Part shown: piece after piece, positions 19,101-26,927 of the stretch
Layout: every line of letters begins with the position of its first letter
Numbering within the stretch: the first letter of the stretch is position 1
Source: Actinomycetospora lemnae
GTDB taxonomy: Bacteria > Actinomycetota > Actinomycetes > Mycobacteriales > Pseudonocardiaceae
DNA: 64,000 nucleotides
Reading direction: 5' to 3'
NCBI RefSeq assembly: GCF_028737315.1
Contig: NZ_JAQZAO010000001.1
Coordinates: forward strand, 62,001-126,000
Made by a program: the position numbers and the translations under genes
Notes under the pieces: model-generated
The model's database searches: none
What the model was told of the DNA's origin: nothing
The model's input: the letters and a program-made list of their open reading frames with translations, nothing else

Positions 19101-19711
19101 TCGCGGCGGCGCACCAGCGAGCCCGCCGAGCCGACCGCGAGGACCTCGGAGTTGGTCGCGAACTGGCCGAGGTCGAGCTCGTCGGCACCGATGCCGGTCT
19201 GCCGCGAGCCGGACGCGTCGATGGAGACCCCGGCCTCGACGACGAGGCGGGGGTCGTCCCAGTCGAGGCACAGGGGGCCGAGGACCGCGGCCGACGGGGA
19301 GGCCTCGGCGACCGAGAGCAGGACCTGGAGGCAGTCGGGCGCGGGGGCGGCGTCGTCGTGGAGGACCCAGAGCCAGTCCCCGGACCCCCTCTCGGCGTGC
19401 TCCCCTCTCGGCCCCACGGAGGCGGTGCGGCCCCAGCGGCGGTCGGCGTCGTCGACCGCGGTGTGCACGGCCTCGGCGAAGCCGGTGTCGCGGGGCATGC
19501 GCAGGACCACGTCGACCTGGTTGCTCGCGGCGAGGATGCCCGCGGTGCCGTCGGCCGAGCCGGTGTCGACCGCGACCACCCAGCGCGGCCGGCGCGTCAG
19601 GCGGGAGAGGGCGTCGAGCGTGCCCGGGAGCCAGGTCTCGCCGTCGTGGCAGACGAGGACGGCCAGGACCGGCGTCGATGCCCGTGTCGCGGTCGGGGAG
19701 GGTCGAGCCAC
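16112..19711 (-). CDS. Giant GT2 glycosyltransferase fused to a polytopic membrane region
   Basis: 1199 aa. Residues about 10-280 are a GT-A family 2 domain: LAVLVCHDGETWLPGTLDAL, VDTGSADGT, the WVLHDDAAP acidic motif, and LREDVDYGWRVNRAGG as acceptor/ED-type segment. From about 290 on there are many hydrophobic helices, and the last helix is LLLLLQLALVLFTALSALP near the C-terminus. A Pro/Ala/Asp-rich linker lies around 390-480. Such fusions are found near whiB2 in actinobacteria and are thought to act in cell-wall or exopolysaccharide synthesis; donor and acceptor are unknown. GTG start with AAGGA upstream. Confidence 0.8.
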   Translation of the reverse strand: MARPSPTATRASTPVLAVLVCHDGETWLPGTLDALSRLTRRPRWVVAVDTGSADGTAGILAASNQVDVVLRMPRDTGFAEAVHTAVDDADRRWGRTASVGPRGEHAERGSGDWLWVLHDDAAPAPDCLQVLLSVAEASPSAAVLGPLCLDWDDPRLVVEAGVSIDASGSRQTGIGADELDLGQFATNSEVLAVGSAGSLVRRREWDSLGGYDTALGLLREDVDYGWRVNRAGGLVLCAPSARLRHARALTTRARPLDTAGVDPRYRATDRAHGVRTFLANCSSPAFVLGLLRLPVLAVLRALGLLLVRRARAAGAELAGLSRVLGSGPGIADLADARRRRSTGATALPRELRGLLTSRTTRLRNAVRGGLTSLVRGRLREELELGRLPEWAERSGRTGGPDAEGGGDADGRRRAVGPEALPAGAALRRRRTAGLRRPGESLAVALPGPRAPADDRPAAASAAPAPAGAPVADPPTEPGERVVYVPVTPGRVARELLLAPPLLLVVGLTLVSLVTQRARLGLDLAGGRIAEVPGLRELWSTYLAGWHPIAGGTGAPVPAALAVVGVLGGPAWPVGGPPAAVSLLLVAALPLAGLSAYLATRELRVGRVLRALAAAVYALLGITAGAVAQGRLDGVVAVVLLPLVLAGVVAVLRGVRTAGRRGSWWSTAAGTALALGIVSAFAPLVHVLVLVVVVIGFVLVPAPPRAAGRRAMSLAVIVVLPVLLLLPWPTVLLAAPEVLLHGTGSTVPERFVSALDVLSLDPGGPATLPWTGLVLVVAAVGGALVAPRRAAVPGLALLLLGIVAAGVVGSFALAPLAGGDPRPGWTGPALAVAACGALWSLLAQVAASRTEPLGRLLGRGDPADRADRGPARRGESELDLGGAGLGGRLAGAVERAGAGASLLAGRLRSRAPGAGDPSARARGVAVPVVATAVVVLAVATVLRGGAGPLADAPAPALDRAVAADLARSGARVVVVTREEDTTRRAGPELPRYGDDDLAPVGASPARLQRDVRALLSGDPATAQAGVAELATGGTGLVVLPDEQTARAVRTAAGPLLGDAPPVSDGRPTARVALPVAGAVLLEPPVSDDATEARAAPRRPAGLTTVPSDLPTVAVRVSPGADRRLLVVAAELESGWSATVGGVAAPVVPAWGHLVGVAVPPGGGAVVVDRDETTRLLLLLLQLALVLFTALSALPSRRRLD

Positions 19712-19836
19712 GCGCGCCGTCCTTCCCCTCGGGCCACCACCCGAGGGCGCCCACGCTGCGGTCCGGCGTCCGAGACTAGGACCCGCCCCGGACGGGGGAC
19801 GGCCGGGGTGTCAGACGACGGCCCCCGCGCGCTGCC

Positions 19837-20205
19837 TCAGACGGCGCGGCGCTTGAGGCGCCGCCGCTCGCGCTCCGACAGCCCGCCCCAGATGCCGAAC
19901 CGCTCGTCGTGGCCGAGCGCGTACTCGAGGCACTCGCTGCGGACCTCGCAGCTGTTGCAGATCTGCTTGGCCTCCCGGGTGCTGCCGCCCTTCTCGGGGA
20001 AGAACGCCTCCGGGTCGGTCTGCGCGCAGAGGGCGCGCTCCTGCCACTCCTGCTCGTCCTCGGTCACCATGGCGAGCTCGGACAGGACGTCCCGCAGCCC
20101 TGCCCTCGGCGCCTGCGCCGGACCCGCCGGGCCCCCGGCCCAGCCCTGCTCCGCTCCGTGTCCCTGGCTGCCCAGCACCACCGACCCGCTCTCCGCACCG
20201 TTCAC
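19837..20205 (-). CDS. whiB2: WhiB-family iron-sulfur regulator (WhiB2/WhiB type)
   Basis: 122 aa. The four cluster Cys are in ALCAQTDPEAFFP, then ICNSCEVRSEC, that is C-x29-CxxC-x5-C, followed by the WhiB turn GIWGGLSERERR and a basic tail KRR. WhiB2/WhmD proteins work with the housekeeping sigma factor in septation. The place between the mannose genes and fbiA is that of whiB2 in mycobacteria. The GTG at 20205 has GAGGAGGG at correct spacing, giving a 45-residue Gly/Ala-rich N-terminal extension; a shorter protein starting at Met near 20071 is possible. Confidence 0.93.
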   Translation of the reverse strand: MNGAESGSVVLGSQGHGAEQGWAGGPAGPAQAPRAGLRDVLSELAMVTEDEQEWQERALCAQTDPEAFFPEKGGSTREAKQICNSCEVRSECLEYALGHDERFGIWGGLSERERRRLKRRAV

Positions 20206-20288
20206 GACGCCCTCCTCGCCTCGACTCCCCCGGCCCCCCGCTGAGCGGACGAGGCGTCGGCCCCGCACCGACGTGTCATCGCGTAGGA

Positions 20289-20318
20289 ATTACACCGGTG
20301 TCGTTCCATCCGGGTCAA
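20289..20318 (-). promoter_or_regulatory. Candidate whiB2 promoter
   Basis: Minus strand -35 TTGACC (20318-20313), 18-bp spacer, -10 TGTAAT (20294-20289), close to the housekeeping consensus and among the best in the window. It predicts a leader of about 75 nt before the GTG. Confidence 0.6.
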
Positions 20319-20430
20319 GCCGGGGGCCTCGTCCGGCCGCATGTCGCGACGACCGGTCGTCACGTGCGGTGAGCGTCATGCGCTATCCGTAGCAACGAAC
20401 GGTCAAACCTCATCGGGGACACTGGTCCGT

Positions 20431-21192
20431 GTGGCCCCACGCTCACGTCTGCGCTCCCCGGTCAGTCCCATCTTCCTGGTGCTCGTGGCCCTCACGGCCG
20501 CGGGGGGCGCGCTGACCCTGGTGCCCTCGGAGGGCGCGATCATCGGCGGGACGGTGCTGCTCGTGCTCGCCGGGTGGGCGGTCTCCCTGTGCCTGCACGA
20601 GTTCTCGCACGCCCTGACCGCCGACCGCTGCGGCGACCACTCCGTGCGCGCGCTGGGCTACCTGACCCTCGACATCCGCCGCTACGCGAACATCGGGCTC
20701 ACGCTCGTGCTGCCGCTGCTGTTCCTGCTGCTCGGCGGCATCCCGCTGCCCGGCGGGGCGGTGTGGATCCAGCGCGCCGCCCTGCGCTCGCGGCCCGCGA
20801 TCAGCGCGGTGTCGCTCGCGGGGCCGTTCGCGAACCTCGTGCTCGCGGCCGTCATCGCGATCGCCGTGGTGCTCACCGCGCCCCCGCTGCCGCTCGCCGC
20901 CGCGCTGATGTTCCTCGGTCTGATCCAGGTGCTGACGTTCGTGCTGAACCTGCTGCCGGTGCCGGGCCTCGACGGCTGGGGCGTCATCGACCCCTACCTG
21001 CCCTACCGCACGCGCGCCGCCGCGGCCCGGATCGCGCCCTACGCGCCGATCGCCTTCATCTTGATCATCTTCTTCGTCCCGTACGCCTCGGCCCTGCTGT
21101 TCACGGTCGCCGACGCGCTGTTCGGCCTCGTCGGCGGCGACTCCGCCCTCGCGTCGCTCGGCGGCGCGCAGTTCACCGAGCTGCTGCGCTGA
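20431..21192 (+). CDS. Site-2 protease family membrane zinc metalloprotease (M50)
   Basis: 253 aa, about six hydrophobic segments. The zinc motif HEFSH is in the second membrane region (WAVSLCLHEFSHALTADRCG), and the third ligand region is NLLPVPGLDGWGVIDP near residue 185, the NPDG-like motif of the family. A second conserved patch is SLAGPFANLVLA. Intramembrane proteases of this type may cleave anti-sigma factors or transporters; no partner can be named here. Start at GTG 20431, seven bases after the -10-like GACACT; a longer in-frame start exists at 20341. Confidence 0.88.
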   Translation: MAPRSRLRSPVSPIFLVLVALTAAGGALTLVPSEGAIIGGTVLLVLAGWAVSLCLHEFSHALTADRCGDHSVRALGYLTLDIRRYANIGLTLVLPLLFLLLGGIPLPGGAVWIQRAALRSRPAISAVSLAGPFANLVLAAVIAIAVVLTAPPLPLAAALMFLGLIQVLTFVLNLLPVPGLDGWGVIDPYLPYRTRAAAARIAPYAPIAFILIIFFVPYASALLFTVADALFGLVGGDSALASLGGAQFTELLR

Positions 21193-21264
21193 TCCGGACC
21201 CGCCGCGGCGTGGGGGTGCGCGGCAGGAGGACCATCGGGGACGGTCGGACGAGAGGAGCACCCG

Positions 21265-22218
21265 GTGCAGGTCACCGTTCTGGTCGGGGGCGTCGGGGGC
21301 GCCCGCTTCCTGCAGGGCGTCAAGGCCGCCGCCGGTCCCGGCGACACCATCCGCGCCGTCGTCAACATCGGCGACGACATCTGGATGCACGGGCTGCGCG
21401 TCTGTCCCGACCTCGACACGTGCATGTACACCCTCGGCGCGGGCATCGACACCGAGAAGGGGTGGGGCCGCGCCAAGGAGACGTGGTCGGTGCGCGAGGA
21501 GCTCGAGGCGTACGGCGCCGACCCGACGTGGTTCGGGCTCGGTGACCGCGACGTGGCGACCCACCTCGTGCGCACCCGGATGCTGCGCGCCGGCTACCCG
21601 CTCTCGCAGGTCACCGCGGCGCTGTGCCACCGCTGGTCGCCCGGTGTCGACCTGATCCCCGCGAGCGACGACCGCATCGAGACCCACGTCGTCGTCGACG
21701 ACCCCGCCGACGGCCGGCGCAAGGCGATCCACTTCCAGGAGTGGTGGGTGCGCCACCGCGCGGCGCTGCCGGCGCATTCGTTCGCCTCGGTGGGGCGCGA
21801 CGAGGCCACCGCCTGCCCCGACGCGCTCGCCGCGGTCGCCGACGCCGACGTCGTGCTCGTGGCGCCGTCGAACCCGGTGGTCAGCGTGAACACCATCGTC
21901 GACGTCCCCGGCATGCGCCCGGCGCTGACCGCGGCGCACGCGAAGGTGATCGGGGTGTCGCCGATCGTCGACGGCCACGCGGTGCGCGGCATGGCCGAGG
22001 CGTGCCTCGCGGCGGTCGACGTGCCGGTCACCGCCGAGGGCGTCGGGCGCTGGTACGGGCCGCGGGCCGCCGGCGGGCTGCTCGACGGCTGGCTCGTCGC
22101 GCCCGGCGACGGCGCCGAGGTGCCCGGCGTCGAGGTCCGCGAGGTGCCGCTGATGATGACCGACCCGGACACCACCGCGGCCATGGTCCGGGCGGCGTAC
22201 GAGCTCGCCGGTGTCTGA
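21265..22218 (+). CDS. fbiA: 2-phospho-L-lactate transferase (CofD), coenzyme F420 synthesis
   Basis: 317 aa. Transfers the phospho-lactate or phosphoenolpyruvate-derived guanylyl moiety to the deazaflavin Fo to form (dehydro-)F420-0. Signatures: [17 protein letters not shown] at the start, [50 protein letters not shown], and the C-terminal [11 protein letters not shown] start with GAGAGGAG. Overlaps fbiB by 8 bases, as in mycobacteria, indicating coupled translation. Confidence 0.96.
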   Translation: MQVTVLVGGVGGARFLQGVKAAAGPGDTIRAVVNIGDDIWMHGLRVCPDLDTCMYTLGAGIDTEKGWGRAKETWSVREELEAYGADPTWFGLGDRDVATHLVRTRMLRAGYPLSQVTAALCHRWSPGVDLIPASDDRIETHVVVDDPADGRRKAIHFQEWWVRHRAALPAHSFASVGRDEATACPDALAAVADADVVLVAPSNPVVSVNTIVDVPGMRPALTAAHAKVIGVSPIVDGHAVRGMAEACLAAVDVPVTAEGVGRWYGPRAAGGLLDGWLVAPGDGAEVPGVEVREVPLMMTDPDTTAAMVRAAYELAGV

Positions 22219-23578
22219 CCACGCCGCCCAGGGCCTGACGCTCTGGGGCGTCACCGGCCTGCCCGAGTTCCGGCCCGGCGACGACCTGGCCGGGGCGCTG
22301 GTCACGGCGCTGTCTCCTCCCCACCCGCCCCTGGCCGACGGCGACGTCCTGGTCGTGACCTCCAAGGTGGTGTCGAAGGTCGAGGGCCGGCTGGTCACCG
22401 TGCCGTCCGACCCCGACGCCCGCGACGCCGCCCGCCGTGCGCTGATCGACCGCGAGACCGTGCGCCTGCTCGCCACGAAGGGCCGCACCAAGATCGTCGC
22501 CAACCCCCTCGGCATCGTGCAGGCCGCGGCCGGTATCGACGCCTCGAACGTCGCCGGCGACGAGGTCGCGCTGCTGCCCGAGGACCCCGACGCCTCAGCC
22601 GCCGCCCTGCGCGCCGCGCTGCGCGAGCGGCTCGGGGTCGACGTCGCGGTGGTCGTCACCGACACCATGGGCCGCACCTGGCGCACCGGCCAGACCGACG
22701 CCGCGATCGGCGCGGCGGGCCTCGAGGTCGTGCACGCCTACGGCGGGGCGATCGACGCGCAGGGCAACGAGCTGGTGGTCACCGAGGTGGCCGTGGCCGA
22801 CGAGGTCGCGGCGGCCGCCGACCTCGTCAAGGGCAAGCTCGGTGGGGTGCCCGTCGCCGTGGTGCGCGGGCTGCCCGCGTCGCTGCGCTCGGAGACCTCG
22901 CGGGGGGCGGATCTGGTGCGCCCGGTCGAGGAGGACCTGTTCTGGCTGGGCACGGACGAGGCGCTCGCGCAGGGTCGTGAGCAGGGACGGCGCGAGGCGG
23001 TCCCGGCCCGCCGGTCGGTGCGGGCGTTCGCCCCGGACCCCGTCGCCCCGGAGGCCCTGCACCGGGCCGGCGCCGCGGCGCTCACCGCGCCCGCCCCGCA
23101 CCACACCCGCCCGGTGCGGTTCGTGCGCCTGGCCTCGTCGGCGGTGCGCACCCGGCTGCTCGACGCCATGGCCGAGGCCTGGCGCGCCGACCTGCGCGGC
23201 GACGGGCTCGCCGAGGACGCCGTCGCGCGCCGCGTCGCCCGCGGCGACCTGCTGCGCACCGCGCCGGAGGTCGTGCTGCCGTTCCTCGTGCTCGAGGGCG
23301 CCCACGCCTACCCCGACGCCCGGCGCACCGCGGCCGAGCACACGATGTTCACCGTCGCCGGCGGCGCGGCGGTGCAGGGGCTGCTCGTGGCCCTGGCCGC
23401 CGAGGGGCTGGGCTCGTGCTGGGTGTCGTCGACGATCTTCGCGCCGGACGTGGTCCGCGCCGAGCTGGACCTGCCCGCCGACTGGGAACCCCTCGGCGCC
23501 GTCGCCGTCGGGCACCCCGCGTCCGCGCCGCCCGCGCGCGGCGGCCTCGCCGTCGACGACCGTTGGGTGGAGATGTGA
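22211..23578 (+). CDS. fbiB: FbiB, F420-0 gamma-glutamyl ligase fused to a nitroreductase-like domain
   Basis: 455 aa bifunctional enzyme. Residues 1-250 are the CofE ligase that adds glutamates ([13 protein letters not shown], then [20 protein letters not shown] and ETSRGADL). Residues about 265-455 are an FMN-binding nitroreductase-like domain ([41 protein letters not shown]) that, in FbiB, reduces the dehydro form. Length matches the mycobacterial two-domain protein. GTG start inside the fbiA end; its stop overlaps the next start as GTGA, forming fbiA-fbiB-nudix. Confidence 0.96.
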   Translation: MSDHAAQGLTLWGVTGLPEFRPGDDLAGALVTALSPPHPPLADGDVLVVTSKVVSKVEGRLVTVPSDPDARDAARRALIDRETVRLLATKGRTKIVANPLGIVQAAAGIDASNVAGDEVALLPEDPDASAAALRAALRERLGVDVAVVVTDTMGRTWRTGQTDAAIGAAGLEVVHAYGGAIDAQGNELVVTEVAVADEVAAAADLVKGKLGGVPVAVVRGLPASLRSETSRGADLVRPVEEDLFWLGTDEALAQGREQGRREAVPARRSVRAFAPDPVAPEALHRAGAAALTAPAPHHTRPVRFVRLASSAVRTRLLDAMAEAWRADLRGDGLAEDAVARRVARGDLLRTAPEVVLPFLVLEGAHAYPDARRTAAEHTMFTVAGGAAVQGLLVALAAEGLGSCWVSSTIFAPDVVRAELDLPADWEPLGAVAVGHPASAPPARGGLAVDDRWVEM

Positions 23579-24150
23579 GCGACCCCGAGCTCGACGACCG
23601 CACCCTCGCCGCCACCACCCGCGCCGCGGTGTCCACGGCCGCCGCGCACGCCGACGCCCGCGCGGTGCTCGACCGCTGGCGCCCCGCCGTCCGCGACGTC
23701 GACTCCGTGCGCCAGGCGCTGCTGTCCTACCTCGACGCCCGCCCCGACGCGTGCTCGCGCTCCTGTGTGCCGGGGCACCTCACGGCCTCGACGCTGGTGC
23801 TCGACGCCGCCGGCGAGCACGCCCTGCTGACCCTGCACCCGCGCATCGGCGCGTGGATCCAGCTCGGCGGGCACATCGAGCCCGACGACACCACCCTCGC
23901 CGGTGCCGCGCTGCGCGAGGCCACCGAGGAGTCCGGCATCCCGGGTCTCGTGCTCGACCCGGAGCCGGTGCACGCCGAGGTCCACGCCCTGACCTGCTCG
24001 CTGGGCGTGCCCACCCGCCACCTCGACGTCCGCTTCGTCGCGCACGCCCCGCCCGGCGCCGTGGAGTCGATCAGCGAGGAGTCGCTGGACCTGCGCTGGT
24101 GGCGGCTCGCGGAGCTGCCCGACGACGTGGCGTTCGGGCGGGCGCTGTAG
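23575..24150 (+). CDS. NUDIX hydrolase, third gene of the fbiAB operon
   Basis: 191 aa. NUDIX box [20 protein letters not shown] followed by EESGI; the REATEESGI half is canonical, while the first half carries a one-residue insertion and D where E is usual, a variant found in other GGHxEPxD subfamilies. Hydrolyses nucleoside diphosphates linked to another moiety; the actual substrate is unknown. About 50 N-terminal residues with [14 protein letters not shown] precede the box. Translationally coupled to fbiB (GTGA), which suggests a link to F420 or deazaflavin nucleotides, or simple cotranscription. Confidence 0.88.
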   Translation: MSDPELDDRTLAATTRAAVSTAAAHADARAVLDRWRPAVRDVDSVRQALLSYLDARPDACSRSCVPGHLTASTLVLDAAGEHALLTLHPRIGAWIQLGGHIEPDDTTLAGAALREATEESGIPGLVLDPEPVHAEVHALTCSLGVPTRHLDVRFVAHAPPGAVESISEESLDLRWWRLAELPDDVAFGRAL

Positions 24151-24168
24151 ATCGGGATTCTGGCCGGG

Positions 24169-25173
24169 TCAGTACGTCCGGTAGTCCTTGGGCGAGAAGC
24201 GGGGCCCGAAGCGCGGGCGCCGGAACCCCGAGGCCTCGATGTAGCGCACCGCCCGCTGGCGCTGGGGCGTGTAGCAGGCGAGCACCTCGAGCATGCCGGC
24301 GTCGTCGAGCTTGCGGCCCACGAGCGCCCAGCCGACGGTCGCGGGGATGTGGAAGTCGCCGACGCTCACGGCGTCGGGGTCGCCCCAGGAGCGCTGGGCC
24401 ACCTCGGCGGCGGTCCACACCCCGATGCCCGGCACCTTGCGCAGCAGCGCTCGCCCCGCCTCGCCGCGCAGCTCGGCCGCCTTCTCCAGGCGGTGCGCGA
24501 CGGTGGCGCAGGCGAGGATCGCGCGCCGGCGGGCCTGGTCGACGCCGGCGCGGTGCCACTCCCAGTCGGGGATCTCGCGGGTCCGGCGCGGGGTCGGCGG
24601 CAGCTTCATGCGCCGCGGGGTCGGGCCCGGCGCGTCCTCGCCGAAGCGCCAGCACAGCTCGCGCCACGACCGGCGCGCCTCGACGCCCGTCACCTTCTGC
24701 TCGAGGATCGCGGGCAGCAGCTGGTCCCACACCGTGCGCGTGGCCCCGAGACGCAGACCGGGCATGCGCCGGCGGGTCTCGGCGACCAGCGGGTGGTGGC
24801 CGACGAACCCCGCGTCGTCGTCCTCGGCACCCAGGAGCGCCGGCACGCCGTCGACGACCCACTCCGCCCCCGGGCCCCACGCCCGCGCCCGGACCTCCCC
24901 GTCGCGCCGGGACAGCGCCAGCGTCGCCGGTCCCTCGGGCGTCGGGGTGGCGCGCCAGAGCTCGCCGCCGTGCGCCCCCTCGATGTCGGTGTGGAACGTC
25001 GGGTCGCCCTTGCCGCGGCGCAGCGGGGCGATCAGGGCGCGCACGTCGAGCACGAAGTCGGGCCGCCAGACCCGTTCTGCGGCCGGGGCCTCCCGGACCG
25101 TGACCGATGGTCCGGCTCCGCTGCGCTCCGCGTCCGTGACCTCAGGCACCACCCGAGAATCGCAGACCGCCAT
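24169..25173 (-). CDS. AlkA-type DNA-3-methyladenine glycosylase (HhH-GPD)
   Basis: 334 aa base-excision-repair protein. The helix-hairpin-helix is LLRKVPGIGVWTAAEVA and the catalytic Asp is in SVGDFHIP, about residue 270. Also typical is LGATRTVWDQLLPAILEQKVT near 145. There is a long N-terminal domain. As called (ATG 25173) it overlaps the manC end by 32 bases; GTG codons at 25152 and 25149 would shorten the overlap. None has a clear Shine-Dalgarno, so the exact start is uncertain. Convergent with the NUDIX gene, 18 bases apart. Confidence 0.87.
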   Translation of the reverse strand: MAVCDSRVVPEVTDAERSGAGPSVTVREAPAAERVWRPDFVLDVRALIAPLRRGKGDPTFHTDIEGAHGGELWRATPTPEGPATLALSRRDGEVRARAWGPGAEWVVDGVPALLGAEDDDAGFVGHHPLVAETRRRMPGLRLGATRTVWDQLLPAILEQKVTGVEARRSWRELCWRFGEDAPGPTPRRMKLPPTPRRTREIPDWEWHRAGVDQARRRAILACATVAHRLEKAAELRGEAGRALLRKVPGIGVWTAAEVAQRSWGDPDAVSVGDFHIPATVGWALVGRKLDDAGMLEVLACYTPQRQRAVRYIEASGFRRPRFGPRFSPKDYRTY

Positions 25174-26260
25174 CGGGGATGACGAGACCGGGCCAGATCC
25201 GCACGCCGGCCAACAGCTCGCACGACGCCCCGATCGCCGCGCCGTCGCCGACGACGGCGTCGCCGACCACGGTCTCGTCCCCGATCGTCGCGCCCGGGCC
25301 GATCACCGACCGCTCGACCACGGCGCCGTCGCCGATCCGCGCCCCGTCCATCACCACCGACCCGGAGACGCGGCTGCCCTCGCCGACCTGGACGTCGGCG
25401 CCGAGCGTCGTGCCGTCGGTGAGCGACGCCGAGGGCGCGACCTTGGCGCCGGGCAGCAGCAGGGCGGTGCCGACCGGTCCCGGGAGCGCGGCGGTGGGCG
25501 CGGCGCCCTGGACGAGGTCGGCGCTGCCGCGCACGAAGGAGGCGGGCGTGCCGAGGTCGAGCCAGTACGACGACTCGACGTGGCCCTGCAGGCGCGCGCC
25601 GCCCGCGAGCAGGCCGGGGAACGTCTCGCGCTCCACCGACACGGGGCGCCCGGTCGGGATGGTGTCGATGACCTCGCGGCGGAAGACGTAGCAGCCGGCG
25701 TTGACCTGGTCGGTCGGCGGCGTGAGCGTCTTCTCCAGGAACGCGGTGACCCGGCCCGTGGCGTCGGTGGGCACGCAGCCGAACGCGGTGGGGTCGGGCA
25801 CGCGCACGAGATGCAGCGTCGCGTCGGCGCCCGCCGCGCGGTGCTCCCCGATGACGGCACGGACGTCGACGCCGGAGAGGATGTCGCCGTTGAACACGAC
25901 GACCTCGTCGAACCCCGGCGCGAGCGCGTCCGCCGCGTGGCGGATGCCGCCGCCGGTGCCGAGGGGCTCGGGCTCGGGCCGGCAGGTCAGGTCCAGACCC
26001 AGCGCCGAGCCGTCGCCCAGGAAGCCCTCGAAGACCTCCGCGCGGTAGGCGGTGCCGAGCACCACCCTCCGGATGCCGGCGGCGGCGATCCGTGAGAGCA
26101 GGTGCGCCAGGAACGGCACCCCGGCCGTCGGCAGCATCGGTTTCGGCGTGCTCAGCGTGAGCGGCCGCAACCGGCTGCCCTGCCCGCCGACGAGCACCAC
26201 CGCGGCCGTGCGCGCCGGGTCGATCGCCCCCCTGTCGAGCTCCGCGTCCCCTGTCTGCAT
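25142..26260 (-). CDS. manC: Mannose-1-phosphate guanylyltransferase / sugar-1-P nucleotidyltransferase
   Basis: 372 aa. Nucleotidyltransferase domain 1-240 with the signature VLVGGQGSRLRPLT followed by PKPMLP, GTGGGIRHA, the Mg-binding FNGD and EKTLTPPTDQVNAGCYVF. Residues 260-372 form a left-handed beta-helix (hexapeptide repeats such as ADVQVGEGSRV, DGAVVERSVIG). The mycobacterial gene at this place is annotated as a GDP-mannose pyrophosphorylase, which fits manA and manB upstream. The true nucleotide specificity cannot be told from the sequence. ATG 26260, with GTG 26263 just upstream; GAGGGGGG precedes. Confidence 0.9.
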   Translation of the reverse strand: MQTGDAELDRGAIDPARTAAVVLVGGQGSRLRPLTLSTPKPMLPTAGVPFLAHLLSRIAAAGIRRVVLGTAYRAEVFEGFLGDGSALGLDLTCRPEPEPLGTGGGIRHAADALAPGFDEVVVFNGDILSGVDVRAVIGEHRAAGADATLHLVRVPDPTAFGCVPTDATGRVTAFLEKTLTPPTDQVNAGCYVFRREVIDTIPTGRPVSVERETFPGLLAGGARLQGHVESSYWLDLGTPASFVRGSADLVQGAAPTAALPGPVGTALLLPGAKVAPSASLTDGTTLGADVQVGEGSRVSGSVVMDGARIGDGAVVERSVIGPGATIGDETVVGDAVVGDGAAIGASCELLAGVRIWPGLVIPDGGLRFSGGA

Positions 26261-26387
26261 CACCCGAAGACCCCCCTCGTCGATGACGAATCGTGACCGC
26301 GGGCGATAGTGTGGACCCTCCCGGGGCCGTGTCGGCCGACGACCCGACCGAGACCCGCCGTCGGGGGAACGAGCAGGAGGGTCGCAG

Positions 26388-26867
26388 GTGGCCTCGAATG
26401 CGTGGGAGCGCGCCCAGGACGCCATCGCGCATGCCTCCCAGCGGGCCACGGAGCGTGACGAGGACGTCATCACGCCCGATTCCGCCGTCTCCCCGTTCGA
26501 CGCCTCGAGCACCACGGTCCTGCCGCACGCGCTGACGTCGCGACGGGGCCAGGGGCACGACCCGGATCTCACCCAGAGGCTGCGCCACGACGGCCTCCGG
26601 CCGGACGGGCAGGGCGACGGGCACGGGCACGGGCACGGGCACGGGCCGCGCAACGGCCACCACCGTCGCCCCGACGAGGACGACGACGGCGACCCGACGA
26701 CCGTGCGCTTCGAGACCCGCCCGTCGGCGGCCCACCCCGGCACCTCGCCGTTCCCCGCCAACCCGTTCCCCGGGGGCCCCGGCCCGCAGCCCGAGCAGCA
26801 GGACCGCGACGAGACCCCGGCCGCGGAGCCCCGGCGCTCCTGGTGGCGGCGGCTCTTCGGTCTCTGA
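26388..26867 (+). CDS. Hypothetical His/Gly-rich acidic protein
   Basis: 159 aa, function not recognised. GTG with AGGAGG eight to ten bases upstream and a TAGTGT -10 at 26308-26313. N-terminal ERAQDAIAHASQRATERDED is charged and helical. The middle is Asp/His/Gly-rich with GDGHGHGHGHGP, which could bind divalent metals. The C-terminus ends in a compact basic-aromatic RRSWWRRLFGL, possibly membrane- or partner-contacting. Divergent from manC. The repeat DNA (GGGCAC units, 26619-26645) makes length variation between strains likely. Confidence 0.65.
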   Translation: MASNAWERAQDAIAHASQRATERDEDVITPDSAVSPFDASSTTVLPHALTSRRGQGHDPDLTQRLRHDGLRPDGQGDGHGHGHGHGPRNGHHRRPDEDDDGDPTTVRFETRPSAAHPGTSPFPANPFPGGPGPQPEQQDRDETPAAEPRRSWWRRLFGL

Positions 26868-26927
26868 CGCTGCGCAGCGCGCCCGGCGGTCGGGCCACAC
26901 CTCGAACGTCCGGGCTCCGAGCGGCGC

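Noticed and set aside
16259-20392. A 1377-codon open frame on the plus strand opposite the glycosyltransferase
   Set aside because: Its translation is Arg/Gly/Ala/His low complexity with no domain; long antisense frames are expected at this GC content, and the minus-strand gene has clear motifs.
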